Origin: Planctomycetaceae bacterium
GTDB lineage: Bacteria > Planctomycetota > Planctomycetia > Pirellulales > Pirellulaceae
DNA: 20,191 bases
Reading direction: 5' to 3'
Assembly: GCA_002685655.1 (NCBI GenBank)
Contig: NYXM01000093.1
Span: 1 to 20,191, forward strand
Shown here: positions 1 to 8,200 of the stretch, one piece after another
How the letters are laid out: each line of letters begins with the position of its first letter
Position numbering within the stretch: the first letter of the stretch is position 1
The notes under the pieces: model-generated
Seen by the model: the letters and a program-made list of their open reading frames with translations, nothing else
The model's database searches: none
What the model was told of the DNA's origin: nothing
Made by a program: the position numbers and the translations under genes

Positions 1-903
1 ATTCAGTCTTGGCTCCTTTGCAAGTGAGCGGCAGTAGTGGACCAAGTCAACCAACTCCTGCTCTGACAGACTCGGGCTGCTCGGATGCGGCGTACCTGGC
101 ATACCGAGGCGCAGCCGCAGATAGATCGATTCCGGAAGGTGACCGCCTTTGAACGGCTCATGGGCGAGATCGCGAGGGCGCGTCGCGTTCCCTTCGTCGT
201 CTCGCAAGTATACGTCCCAGACGCCCACACCATCATCGCCGTGACACGAGCCGCAGCGTTGTTGACGATATACTCGTTGCCCCCTGTCCGTGTCCTGCGA
301 ATTAGCGAAACCGAAGGAGGGGACCCGGACGATCTCGCCAGGTGTTGCGGCACGGCGGACCGCCGCCTCGACTTCTTCTGCGATGTCTTCTGAGATGTTA
401 GAGATGCCATCTCGTTGCAGCTCGTCGATCACTCGCTGTCGCACGCCTTCAAGGCGTAGACGCAGCACTTCTTCCGCCAGTAACGTTCGCTGGCGATCAG
501 CTAGATCCTCGAACGAGGTCATCGAGGTTCCCGGCATTCCCTGCCGGATCACGCGCTCGATATCAGCCAATGTGGGAGCACGGCTCTGACTACTCACCAG
601 CCGAAAATTGTCGCGGCGCAAGTTGCGTGGCGGGGGCCACACGGATCGCGCCCCCGGACCGTGGCCGTCACCGTTGGCCCCGTGACACGGGCTGCAAAGC
701 GACGCGTACATTTGCGGCCCGGACATCGAATCAATGCCTGGTGGCAACTTGCTCGAGGATGGTTCTTTATTGACTGGCTCGTGTTTGGATTCCGGCGAGG
801 ATCGATTTTCTGAACGACAACCGCCAAGAATAGCCAGGAGAAGCGCCGTTGCGACGGTTGGCAATGGGACAGATAAGCGCGGAACAGACTGACACACACT
901 CAT
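1..903 (-). CDS. Diheme c-type cytochrome lipoprotein (partial, open at left edge)
   Basis: I translated the leftward frame from the ATG at 903-901 by hand. It stays open for 301 codons to base 1, so the C-terminus is missing. The N-terminus is a lipoprotein signal: a hydrophobic stretch TVATALLLAILGGC with lipobox cysteine C29. Two haem-binding CXXCH motifs follow, CSPCH (C70-H74) and CGSCH (C217-H221), and each is followed by a GMPGT segment (M123, M268) that may supply the distal methionine ligand. Each half therefore looks like a class I cytochrome c domain. The halves are joined by a charged, probably helical linker at about residues 132-187. The expected role is electron transfer on the outer face of a membrane; the partner is unknown. 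The PQQ-like gene lies 173 bases upstream on the same strand. The Shine-Dalgarno site is weak. Family assignment is firm, function is inferred. Confidence 0.9.
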   Translation of the reverse strand, partial: MSVCQSVPRLSVPLPTVATALLLAILGGCRSENRSSPESKHEPVNKEPSSSKLPPGIDSMSGPQMYASLCSPCHGANGDGHGPGARSVWPPPRNLRRDNFRLVSSQSRAPTLADIERVIRQGMPGTSMTSFEDLADRQRTLLAEEVLRLRLEGVRQRVIDELQRDGISNISEDIAEEVEAAVRRAATPGEIVRVPSFGFANSQDTDRGQRVYRQQRCGSCHGDDGVGVWDVYLRDDEGNATRPRDLAHEPFKGGHLPESIYLRLRLGMPGTPHPSSPSLSEQELVDLVHYCRSLAKEPRLN

Positions 904-1076
904 TACTCAGAATCGGAGACGGGGTAAACCTTGCAGTTTAGCATAGCTTGCGATTGTTTATCGAAGTGGGGCGTCGCAAACTATGAGATCCTTGTTCGAA
1001 CCTGCTCAGTCCGCCCGCAGTAACGGTTCACCGCAGAGCAGTCGACGTCGCCGACCTCAAGACTGGACGTAAACGG

Positions 1077-3671
1077 CTACTTTACCTGCTGGGCTTCTCG
1101 GAAGGCATAGAGATTTCCATCATCGCAACCAACGATCAACAGGCCGTCGGCAGCGGTTGGTGAAGCGTGGCTTGGACCGCCGAGTTCATAGTTCCAGAGC
1201 AGCTTACCATCGAAGTCGGACAGAACGACTTTCCCCTCTAAAGTCGCAATGCAGAGGTCGTCTCCGAGGACCAGGGGCGTGGCCATCGATTCAAGCTCGG
1301 CGGCTTCTTTAAGCGGCTGTGGGGTCATCATTCCAACGCCTTTTAGCGTGGGAGCAACTTGCTCGGGAGGTGGTCCTGATTTGCCATCCAAAGAAACGAA
1401 GGTTGCTCCCTCGGTACCATATTGGCCTTGCACGCCTGACTGAAACAGCCGATCTCCAGCGAATGCCATGCCGCCGTAACCGTACGACGCTTCGGCAATG
1501 CGGAGCCACGTCCCCTTGGCCGCATCAAGCTCGACAACATAGTAGGGACTTCGAACCCAGAGTTGATCATGATACCAGGAAACTGCCTCGATCGAGACCG
1601 GAATAAACGACTGCCAAACCGGCTTGCCGGTCTTCAGATCAAGGCACCAAACCCAATCGGCCCACCCGGCGGCAAAAACGCGATCTCCGTGAATCACCGG
1701 TGGAGCCTGGACACAAAAACGGCTGGTGCGGAAGTTCCAAAGTTTTCGGCCCGTTCGCCGGTCCAGCGCGTAAAGGTTGTGATCGTTGGCGCCGAAGACG
1801 ATCACGTCGCCCACGACCGCCGGTGACGCCTGAATCGGCCCACCTGCCTCGAACTGCCAGATCGGTTTCCCTGTTCGCGCATCGAGTGCGTACAGAATCC
1901 CGTTGTCGGAACCGCAATAGACCAACTTTCCAGCCACTGCAGGTGAACACCGTACTGGCTGACCAGTATCGAGTTCCCAGACTTTCTGACCTCGGCCAGC
2001 ATCCACGGCAACGATCTTGCCGGACTCCGAGCTTGCGTACACCACGCCACGAACAATTGCTGCGGATGTCAGTACGCGGCCCCGCGTGTCAAACTTCCAA
2101 GCGAGTTTTAGGGGCGGCTTCAACGTAACTCCCTTCACACCAACTCGGTCCGGTCCTCCACCTTGCATCGGCCAGTCGGTGCCCGGTTGCTCCGCTTGAT
2201 CGCGCCGAGTCGATAGAAGCTGCGCGACCCTTGATTTGGGAGCTGGCGGCGATTTGTCCTTCGCTTCCGGTGTCATCCGTTCATCGGGCTCCGCGGGGAC
2301 ACAGCAGTAGACCCTTCCGTCCCGACTAGCGAAATAGAGACGTCCATAGGCGATAGCCGGATCCCCACACACCGTATTCGTCGTCGGAAATCGCCAGACT
2401 GACTTGCCCGTCGACAGGTCAATGGCGTTCAACGTGCCATATTTCCCGGTGTCGCTGGGAGTATCCGCCAGGCGAAATCCGCGTAGTGACTCAAGATCCC
2501 CGGACCGTTTTGGTACGGATGTTCCGATATAGGCGTATTGGCCGGAGACCGCGGGTGTGCAGCATCCGGCACTCGTAAATTCGTTGTGAAATATCCACTG
2601 CGGGTCACCGGTTGTCCGCGACATCGCATGAAGCTTCGGACCCCACGGCTGATAGAGCAGCAGCTCTTTCGTGAAAGTGATCGGCGGGTTGTAGTGGTTC
2701 GCGACGCGCGTCTTGGCCCAAATCGTTTCTCCGGTGACGCAATCCAGCAGGTACAGTTTCTCGTCCGGGGAGGACCACATAGGGCACACCAGGACTTTTC
2801 CATCAGAAGCCATGGGGCTCCACGAGTAGATATTCTTTCGGCGCCAAAGGATCTCGCCGCTCTTTGCGTCGAACGCCGTAATGGCGCCGCGGAAGTTGTC
2901 CGGCTTTGGGCCGCGGCGCGTGTTCGCCCGGGTCGAGACAAAGACCCGACCTCCGGCAACGGTGGGACCGATCGCATACTCGCCGACGTCGCCGCCCAAC
3001 GGTGTCCGCCAAACGCGCTTGCCCGTCGCAACGTCGAGCGTACTCAGCGCCGGATCGGGGCCGCCTTCGCTGCAATAGACCATTCCATTTGCCACGGGCA
3101 GCCCGCCCCGGTTCATATCCTTGCCGTGTGGGCTCAGGGCTTGTTGCCACTGCACTGCACCCGTCTCGGCATCGAGTGCGATCACTCCCGAAGACTGACG
3201 CCGTTGTTCAAGAATCACGCGGCCTCTGTGATACGCAGGCACCGGCGCATGGCCGAGGTAACCGATCTGTCCGATCGATTGCTCGCGATGCTCCCAGTAA
3301 AACCGGCCGCTGTTCGCGTCAAGTGCCACAATCGAATGACTATTGGCTACGGGCACGAAGACCTTGCCGTCCGCCACAATGACCCCGGCACCGGCGTCTC
3401 CGGACGCGTCTCCGTCTAAACGGTAAGACCATAAAAGCTTCAATGGCGGCTTGACCGAGTCATCCGATGACAAACCGGTAAAGCCTGAGTTTCCTTTGAG
3501 TTGCGGCCATTCATGCTGACGCGGGTTTTCGGACGCACTGTTTTCGGACGCGCTGTCTTCGGACGCGCTGGTAGCATCCTTCGACGAATCCTGGCCGAGA
3601 CAGATGCTCGTCAATATTGGCACAAAGCCAAGGAACGAAACCGCAAGGAACCTGGCAGTCTGCGCGTTCAT
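1077..3671 (-). CDS. Exported PQQ-like beta-propeller repeat protein
   Basis: An 864-residue protein with an N-terminal signal peptide (about residues 1-26, ending near SICLGQ). A short low-complexity stretch follows, then many propeller blades with the usual pattern of DG-V-VA/Y, ALDA/LD-TG, W-F (for example VVALD, GKPVWQ, LYALDRRTGRKLW). There are two parallel halves: one begins near residue 54 with WPQLKGNSGFTG and the other near residue 496 with DWPMQGGGPDRVG, joined by a Pro/Lys/Arg-rich linker. Each could form its own propeller, as in BamB-like or quinoprotein-like proteins. I see no dehydrogenase catalytic signature, so PQQ binding is not claimed; in planctomycetes such proteins are common and mostly uncharacterised. 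The start is supported by AAGGAGA at 3677-3683, five bases upstream. The neighbouring cytochrome c makes an electron-transfer link possible but unproven. Confidence 0.88.
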   Translation of the reverse strand: MNAQTARFLAVSFLGFVPILTSICLGQDSSKDATSASEDSASENSASENPRQHEWPQLKGNSGFTGLSSDDSVKPPLKLLWSYRLDGDASGDAGAGVIVADGKVFVPVANSHSIVALDANSGRFYWEHREQSIGQIGYLGHAPVPAYHRGRVILEQRRQSSGVIALDAETGAVQWQQALSPHGKDMNRGGLPVANGMVYCSEGGPDPALSTLDVATGKRVWRTPLGGDVGEYAIGPTVAGGRVFVSTRANTRRGPKPDNFRGAITAFDAKSGEILWRRKNIYSWSPMASDGKVLVCPMWSSPDEKLYLLDCVTGETIWAKTRVANHYNPPITFTKELLLYQPWGPKLHAMSRTTGDPQWIFHNEFTSAGCCTPAVSGQYAYIGTSVPKRSGDLESLRGFRLADTPSDTGKYGTLNAIDLSTGKSVWRFPTTNTVCGDPAIAYGRLYFASRDGRVYCCVPAEPDERMTPEAKDKSPPAPKSRVAQLLSTRRDQAEQPGTDWPMQGGGPDRVGVKGVTLKPPLKLAWKFDTRGRVLTSAAIVRGVVYASSESGKIVAVDAGRGQKVWELDTGQPVRCSPAVAGKLVYCGSDNGILYALDARTGKPIWQFEAGGPIQASPAVVGDVIVFGANDHNLYALDRRTGRKLWNFRTSRFCVQAPPVIHGDRVFAAGWADWVWCLDLKTGKPVWQSFIPVSIEAVSWYHDQLWVRSPYYVVELDAAKGTWLRIAEASYGYGGMAFAGDRLFQSGVQGQYGTEGATFVSLDGKSGPPPEQVAPTLKGVGMMTPQPLKEAAELESMATPLVLGDDLCIATLEGKVVLSDFDGKLLWNYELGGPSHASPTAADGLLIVGCDDGNLYAFREAQQVK
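3525..3569 (-). repeat. Three 15-bp tandem units coding SASE(D/N)
   Basis: Three consecutive 15-base units at 3525-3539, 3540-3554 and 3555-3569, differing by single bases, sit in frame after the signal peptide of the PQQ-like protein. They encode SASED, SASEN and SASEN, an acidic serine-rich spacer between the signal peptide and the first propeller. Their length and near-identity suggest copy number can change by slippage without breaking the frame. Confidence 0.85.
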
Positions 3672-3873
3672 TCGTCTCTCCTTGTCAAACCGGTCTGTTT
3701 GCGTCTATCAGCTTAGCAGCTCAAACCAGCGATGTTGTGCCCCGACACGGGTTTTAACCAGTTCAATTCTCGCAAACGAACGCTTCGCAAAGGTAGCCGA
3801 GTTTCTCCTCAGTTTAATGCGGCTGTCTCCCTACGTCTCGACCAGGCTTCCTCCGTGGTAGAACTCCTGCCGG

Positions 3874-5172
3874 TCATCTTGGCAATCGACGAGGCCTGAG
3901 GGCGGAAACCGGCAGGGGCGCGAGATTGGGCTGGACACGTTGCACAGATTCCTGATCGATGTTCCGAACGGCCCGTGCGTAGTTGTAAATCCGGATTTCA
4001 TCGCCTTGAGGCCCCAACCCGCTTGCCCACCTTCGATCGTTTGGGTTGCCGCTCTTGGGATCACTGCGCTGAGCGCCCGCACCGTGCACGTTCATGGCGT
4101 GCCTCCGTCCACGACGCGTCGGCATAAACCCCGTGGCTCGGCCGAAAGCTAGATAGACCGCAGCGCCGCCTTGAGATCCCGGCCCCTCCAGGTGCGTGGT
4201 GCTCGACCACATCCATCCTTCGCCACTGGTCATCTTGAACACTGGATCGACTGCCGGGCCGCGCCGCGCAAGATCGCGGGAATCCGGTGCTCGTTTGTAG
4301 TCCACAATGCTCTGCAGCTCCTTGGCATTGGGGAGCCGCCAATCGTCGTGTCCGGCCAGGGGCAGCTCCTCGCACCAAGCCAATGCCTGCTGCCAGTTCA
4401 GCACCTTGTCGCTGTCGGCCTGGGACCACATCAGGCCAGTCGCCAAATCGGAGATCGTCCCGTCGCCGTGATCGACGAAGCGATTATTGCCGTAGCTCGG
4501 GTTACCTCGGACCAGGCGGACAAAATGAGTAGCCCGCTCGCCTCTCTGCCCAGTGTCTCGCGGGTAGCCCTTGATGCGGCCATCCGCAAAGTTCACTCCA
4601 AACACCGTCGCATTGCCACGCATCGTCAACCCGACGTACTCAGTGCTGGACCAATACTGCGCGTCGATCAATCTCTCGCCCAGCGACTCGTTGCCGTAAG
4701 AGAAGTCGAAGAAATGTGTGTCAATGTACGGCACCGGAGACCGGGCGCGGGCGTTGCCATTGAAGTCGATCAGCGAATAGAGCTCCTTGATCGTCGGCAG
4801 CCGCCAGTCGCTGTAGCCGGAAGATCTCGATCGCCTGGCCCGCGCCAGCGCCTCGGGAAACGTCAGTTTGCGATTCAGCTCCGCGGTCTTCTGCCACATG
4901 AGACCCGTATTCAGGTCGCTGACCGTGCCATTGCCGTTGTCCCGGTAGTTGGGATTGGGCCCTTGGTAGAAGGCGTCCTGTCCGAAGAACGGCTCACCCG
5001 GCTGCGGTGCTTTCAGCAACTGGCCACGATCACTGAAGCAGTGCGATTGCCCCGTGTCGACAACACAGTACGACAGTGCGTTGGCCCGTTGCTCAGACGC
5101 GGTTTGAGCCTGGCAGACGACACCAAACCCAGCGATCATGAGTCCCATAATGAAACCTGCTCTTAATCCCAT
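3874..5172 (-). CDS. Secreted protein with two DUF1566 (Lcl C-terminal type) domains
   Basis: A 432-residue protein starting at the ATG at 5172-5170. The start was chosen because GAGGAAG lies just upstream and because MGLRAGFIMGLMIAGFGVVC gives a clean signal peptide. A GTG 33 bases upstream would add eleven polar residues before it. Two DUF1566/Lcl_C-like domains follow. The first (about residues 35-225) has GYSDWRLPTIKELYSLIDF and AQYWSSTEY. The second (about 230-403) has DDWRLPNAKELQSIVDY, WSSTTHLEG and YNYARAVR. The family has a C-type-lectin-like fold in surface proteins; enzymatic activity is not expected. Both domains closely match, in order, the middle of the giant protein encoded 41 bases upstream on the same strand, so the two genes are paralogues and probably co-transcribed. 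The C-terminal tail after residue 405 is Pro/Arg-rich with no recognised domain. Confidence 0.88.
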   Translation of the reverse strand: MGLRAGFIMGLMIAGFGVVCQAQTASEQRANALSYCVVDTGQSHCFSDRGQLLKAPQPGEPFFGQDAFYQGPNPNYRDNGNGTVSDLNTGLMWQKTAELNRKLTFPEALARARRSRSSGYSDWRLPTIKELYSLIDFNGNARARSPVPYIDTHFFDFSYGNESLGERLIDAQYWSSTEYVGLTMRGNATVFGVNFADGRIKGYPRDTGQRGERATHFVRLVRGNPSYGNNRFVDHGDGTISDLATGLMWSQADSDKVLNWQQALAWCEELPLAGHDDWRLPNAKELQSIVDYKRAPDSRDLARRGPAVDPVFKMTSGEGWMWSSTTHLEGPGSQGGAAVYLAFGRATGFMPTRRGRRHAMNVHGAGAQRSDPKSGNPNDRRWASGLGPQGDEIRIYNYARAVRNIDQESVQRVQPNLAPLPVSALRPRRLPR

Positions 5173-5177
5173 CAGAT

Positions 5178-5184
5178 CTTCCTC
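5178..5184 (-). promoter_or_regulatory. Shine-Dalgarno site fixing the DUF1566 gene start
   Basis: GAGGAAG on the minus strand, five bases before the ATG at 5172. It favours this start over the in-frame GTG at 5205, which has no comparable site. Confidence 0.7.
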
Positions 5185-5213
5185 TCTTGGTCGCAGGGAT
5201 GTCACGTCGTATG

Positions 5214-8200
5214 TTACACAATCTCCGCCATGGCGAGGTCGTCACACTCCGTCTCGCCACGACCTGTATCGTGGGCCAGAACGCCCAGCAGTTCATCCAA
5301 ATCGGCCGGTGATGACAGTTCCGCGTTTTGGCTGAACGCCAGATCCACCGTAGTGGCTGCCCGACGCAGGGTTTCAGTGAACGGGGTTTCCGTGAACGGT
5401 GTTTCCGTGAACGGGGTCTCGGTGATCGGGGCGTGCAGAGTTGGTGTAGCGCGGGGCGACGTAGTGGCGATGGTCCCTTCGCCTTCGGCCAGCGGAACGG
5501 ATGTGAGGGATGGGTGATTCAGGTGATTCACCACCATCAGTACGTCCATGGGCGATATGGCGTCATCGCCGTTGACGTCGACGAAGGATAATGAACCCTC
5601 GACCGTTTCGGGCACAGAATCCGGCGCGGGGCCCGGTCCGTTGGCGTTAATCCAGTTGATGAGGATCAAGGCGTCCCGCGGCGTCACCAGTTCATTGCCG
5701 TCCACGTCCTGCGGTAGATCCGCATTCTGGGCACGGAAAGGATGGCCAACTACGCTGATCGTGAACTCCGAAGAAGTAGCCAGCGCGGGCGAGCCGGAAT
5801 CGGTGGCTGTGACGCGAACATCATATTGACCGACATCGCGGACCAACGGTCTGCCCGAAAAAGTCATCGTCTGGCTGTTGAACCTTAGCCACCTGGGCAA
5901 CGGTGATCCGTCTGCCTGTGTGGCTGCGTAGCTCAAACTCTGGCCAGCATTGGGATCGACGAACGTATCGGGCCGAAGTTGGAGTCGCAACCTTCGATTG
6001 GCGGGAGCAGTTTGGTTCTGGATAGGATGGGCCAAACGAGGAGCATGGTTTGGTTCATCCACGTCGGTGATATCCAACACGGCAGTGTCGGTGTTCTGTG
6101 CACCATCGTCATCCGTGACTTGCAATCCGACGGTGAACGTGCCGGCCTCCGCCGCGTAAAATTCCGCTGACACGCCATTGGCATCGTCGTACTGGCCGTC
6201 GCCGTCCAGGTCCCATTGATACAGAACAACCGTGCCGTCTGCGTCGACCGACGCCGAGCCGTCCAAAGTGATCGTATTGCCCACCACGCCTTCGTACGGC
6301 CCACCGGCCTTGGCGGTCGGGGCGGCATTGGGCGGAGCAGTTATGGTGATGGACGTGGTGTCGGTATCTTGTGCGCCATCGTCGTCGGTGACTTGCAGGC
6401 CGACTGTGTAAGTGCCGACGGTCACGGCGCTAAAGTTGGCAGTGACGCCGGTGGCGTCATCAAACTGTCCGTCGCTGTCTAGATCCCACTGGTACAGAAC
6501 GATCGTACCGTCTGTATCGGTCGACGCCGAGCCGTCCAAAGTGATCGTGTTCCCCACCACGCCTTCGTACGGTCCACCGGCCTTGGCGGTCGGGGCGGCA
6601 TTGGGCGGAGCAGTTATGGTGATGGACGTGGTGTCAGTATCTTGTGCGCCATCGTCGTCGGTGACTTGCAGGCCGACTGTGTAAGTGCCAACGGCCACGG
6701 CGCTGAATCTGGCGGTGACGCCGGTGGCGTCGTCATACTGTCCGTCGCTGTCCAGATCCCACTGATACAAAACGATCGTACCGTCCGGATCGGTCGATGC
6801 CGAGCCGTCCAGGGTGATCGTGTTGCCTGCCTCGACCGTGAACGCGTCGCCAGCTTCTGCCGTGGGCCGTTCGTTGGGATCATCATCTCCGTCGTCTGCA
6901 TCGCGCACCAGACGCACGTAGTTGTAGATGCTGATCACATCGCCTTGCGGGCCGTGGCCATAGGGATAATCAGCCGGATCACCGCTCTTGGGATCGCTGC
7001 GTTGAGCCCCCGCGCCGTGGACATCCATCAATTGGTAATCGCCGCCGGGTGAAAACTGCATCCATCCTTCGGCCTCGCCGAACGCGACATAGACCGCGTA
7101 GTTGCCGAGTTGTTCAGGCGGCCCGTCCAGGTGCGTGGTGCTGCTCCAGAACGATGGGTAGTCCGTATCGCCGCCACCGTCGATGATCGTGGAGACGTTG
7201 AAAACTGAATCGATCGCCGCCGAGCCGGTGGTGTCGGGTGAGCGGGAGTAATCGACGATGCTCTGAAGCTCCTTGGCGTTGGGTAGACGCCAGTCGCTGT
7301 AGCCCAGGTAGTTCGTATCGTTCATCTCTTGGACCCACGCCAGCGCATCTTCCCAATCCCGGCCGATGCCGCTGTCGTCCCGCGCCCATGTCAACCCCGT
7401 CGCATTGTCCGTCACGGTCGAATCGCCGTTATCGACGAAGTCGTTGAGCCCGTAATCAGTGTCGCCACGTACGTAGCGCACATACTGTGTCATCTCGGCA
7501 CCCGAGGGGTTCGACGTGCCGTACCCCTTGATCCGGCCATCGGCGAAGTTCACGCCAAAGACTGTGTGACCTCCGTTCATCGTGGTGCTGACGTACTCGC
7601 TACTTGACCAGTACTGGGCATCGATGATGCGCTCGCCGGACGACTCGTCACCGTAATCGAAAGCGAAGTAGTCGGTGTCGATGTACGGCGTGGCCGAAGC
7701 TTCGGTCATGCCTGTGATGCCGGTGAAGTCGATCAGCGAGTACAACTCCTTGATGCTCGGCAGACTCCAATCGCTGTACCCGTCGTAGCTCAGCGCGTTC
7801 AGCGTGTCGACGTATGACTGAGCATCCTCCCAGCTGAACTTATCGTTCGTGTCGATGTCACCGTCGCCGTCCCAGTCGGGGCTCTGCGTCCAGGTCAGCC
7901 CCGTTATGTTGTCATCGACGGTTAGCCCGCTGACGCTGGTCGTGTAGCTGGATTGGTTACCATTGTGTTGGGCGTCTTGGCCGTAGAAGGCCTGATCCGG
8001 TGACGGGTCGATCACATTGCCCACGTCGTCATAGGAGTCTATCTGTCCCGTGTCGACAATGACGTAAGTCAGATCGAGGTCGACGGGATCGTCACCAGGA
8101 TTATCATCGAGATCGGTGCCGTCAAAACCTGAGTAGGCCGTCGCGTAACGATCTGCTCGGAAGATCTGTCCGCCCACATCGTACTGCCACACTATGTCGC

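Noticed and set aside
3..899. Two shorter leftward open frames (3-410 and 594-899)
   Set aside because: They are in a different frame from the cytochrome c coding sequence, which covers the same bases and has a lipobox and two CXXCH motifs. Their products are Arg/Ser-rich with no domain.
2538..3419. A 293-codon rightward open frame inside the PQQ-like gene
   Set aside because: It lies entirely opposite a well-supported propeller coding region and its product shows no domains; it is a GC-driven shadow frame.
4171..5166. A 331-codon rightward open frame opposite the DUF1566 gene
   Set aside because: The opposite strand encodes two clear DUF1566 domains and a signal peptide. The rightward product has no recognisable feature.
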